From Faecalicatena sp. (GTDB lineage: Bacteria > Bacillota > Clostridia > Lachnospirales > Lachnospiraceae): a stretch of DNA of 6,307 bases. A model generated the notes under the pieces. That model was not told the origin of the DNA, made no database searches, and worked only from the letters and a program-made list of their open reading frames with translations. The translations under genes were made by a program, and so were the position numbers. Below, piece by piece: positions 6,090 through 6,307 of this stretch (position 1 is its first letter; the number at the start of each line of letters is the position of its first letter). The stretch is taken from positions 1 to 6,307 of the forward strand of contig VSNK01000306.1 in assembly GCA_009774255.1 (NCBI GenBank), written 5' to 3'.

Positions 6090-6098
6090 GCCGTGAAC
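6090..6098 (+). repeat. Left copy of the target-site duplication
   Basis: GCCGTGAAC directly abuts the left end of the MITE-like element and is repeated at 6211-6219 directly after its right end. If the element is taken one base wider on each side (CC...GG ends), the duplication shortens to 7 bp. Confidence 0.7.
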
Positions 6099-6210
6099 CA
6101 ATGTCATTAACTTTAGGAATTGCTGTAGTAAAATAAGCCTGAAAAGCCGCATATTTTCATATATTTTGGTTGTAAAATATGCATGGTAGCGGCTTAAGTT
6201 AATGACATTG
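6099..6210. mobile_element. MITE-like non-autonomous insertion element, 112 bp
   Basis: Terminal inverted repeats CAATGTCATTAACTT (6099-6113) and AAGTTAATGACATTG (6196-6210) are perfect over 15 bp (16 if the flanking C/G is counted). A 9-bp direct repeat, GCCGTGAAC, flanks the element on both sides. Inside are nested complementary pairs, AAGCCGC/GCGGCTT (6144-6150, 6189-6195) and GCATATTTT/AAAATATGC (6149-6157, 6174-6182), so much of it can fold. It has no coding capacity and would need a transposase supplied by a related full-length insertion sequence. A 9-bp duplication occurs in, for example, parts of the IS4 superfamily, but the family cannot be assigned from this sequence alone. Removing the element and one repeat copy restores the surrounding palindrome, strong internal evidence for a real insertion. 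Confidence 0.8.
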
Positions 6211-6219
6211 GCCGTGAAC
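6211..6219 (+). repeat. Right copy of the target-site duplication
   Basis: GCCGTGAAC, identical to 6090-6098, lies immediately after the right terminal inverted repeat and leads straight into the rest of the interrupted palindrome arm (TGTAACG). Confidence 0.7.
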
Positions 6220-6226
6220 TGTAACG

Positions 6227-6307
6227 GATATTTTTCAGTATGTGCTGGATAAGGCAGGGGTGTAGATAACTTTTCTGAATAACTATACAAAATGCACAAA
6301 ATAGTAT
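6227..6307. other. AT-rich end of window without a gene
   Basis: After the palindrome comes a short T-run (6231-6235), then AT-rich sequence. A 7-base direct repeat ACAAAAT occurs at 6287-6293 and 6296-6302, 9 bases apart, and CTAT at 6283-6286 is mirrored by ATAG at 6301-6304. This could be the start of a control region for a gene beyond the window; nothing here is firm. Confidence 0.3.

Larger units (their letters stand above)
6067..6226. repeat. Large palindrome (terminator-like or REP-like) interrupted by an insertion
   Basis: The left arm CGTTACAGTCCGCGGCC (6067-6083) is followed by GGTTA and the start of the right arm, GGCCGTGAAC (6089-6098). The right arm then breaks off and continues as TGTAACG at 6220-6226, after 121 inserted bases. 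With the insert and one copy of its target duplication removed, the arms pair over 17 positions with one mismatch and one G-T wobble around a 5-base loop. ATATTTTT follows (6228-6235), so the intact structure could have been an intrinsic terminator at the end of the operon. A dispersed intergenic palindrome family is the alternative. Confidence 0.65.

Noticed and set aside
6069..6299. Minus-strand open frame of 76 codons at the window end
   Set aside because: It crosses the whole MITE and the interrupted palindrome, so it is a by-product of the insertion.
1..6307. CRISPR array, tRNA, rRNA or known riboswitch
   Set aside because: No regularly spaced long repeats, cloverleaf-type sequence, rRNA segment or recognised aptamer core was found on either strand.

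Overview
The window looks like a piece of a mid-GC Firmicutes chromosome, most plausibly a gut Lachnospiraceae-type bacterium. This is inferred from protein style, strong AGGAGG-type Shine-Dalgarno sites, an AT-rich promoter region and an ATPase-less carbohydrate ABC cassette; no rRNA or other taxonomic marker is present.

Layout: bases 1-390 are an AT-rich control region followed by a leader. It holds CATG-centred palindromes, an 18-bp sequence (TTTCATGAAACGTTAYAT) present as two inverted copies at 49-66 and 195-212, and between them an extended -10 promoter (153-181). This looks like a LacI-type operator pair. Four same-strand genes follow: two CUT1-type permeases (391-1323 and 1334-2242, LplB/YteP-like and LplC/YtcP-like), an LplA-like lipoprotein substrate-binding protein with a TTG start (2335-3987), and a signal-less glycoside hydrolase family 32 (GH32) beta-fructosidase (4120-5616). 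Stable hairpins sit in the gaps on either side of the binding-protein gene. The likely job is uptake of a sucrose- or fructan-type oligosaccharide and its hydrolysis in the cytoplasm. No ABC ATPase is present, so a shared MsmX-type ATPase encoded elsewhere is expected.

The GH32 gene is broken. Two in-frame stop codons (TAG 5224, TGA 5230) separate the catalytic propeller, which keeps all three catalytic acidic motifs, from the C-terminal beta-sandwich. The latter is still open for 124 codons and has its own Shine-Dalgarno site and ATG.

From about 5610 the locus is decayed. Fragments of a second, different sugar-binding protein (5612-5849) are joined almost directly to the GH32 3' end, with at least one frameshift and internal deletions. 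An unassigned stretch follows (5850-6060). A large palindrome (6067-6226) has been split by a 112-bp MITE-like element (6099-6210) with 15-16 bp terminal inverted repeats and a 9-bp direct repeat on both sides. The last 80 bases are AT-rich with no gene.

No wholly new system is evident. The most interesting points are the MITE nested in the palindrome, the split GH32 and the inverted operator pair.
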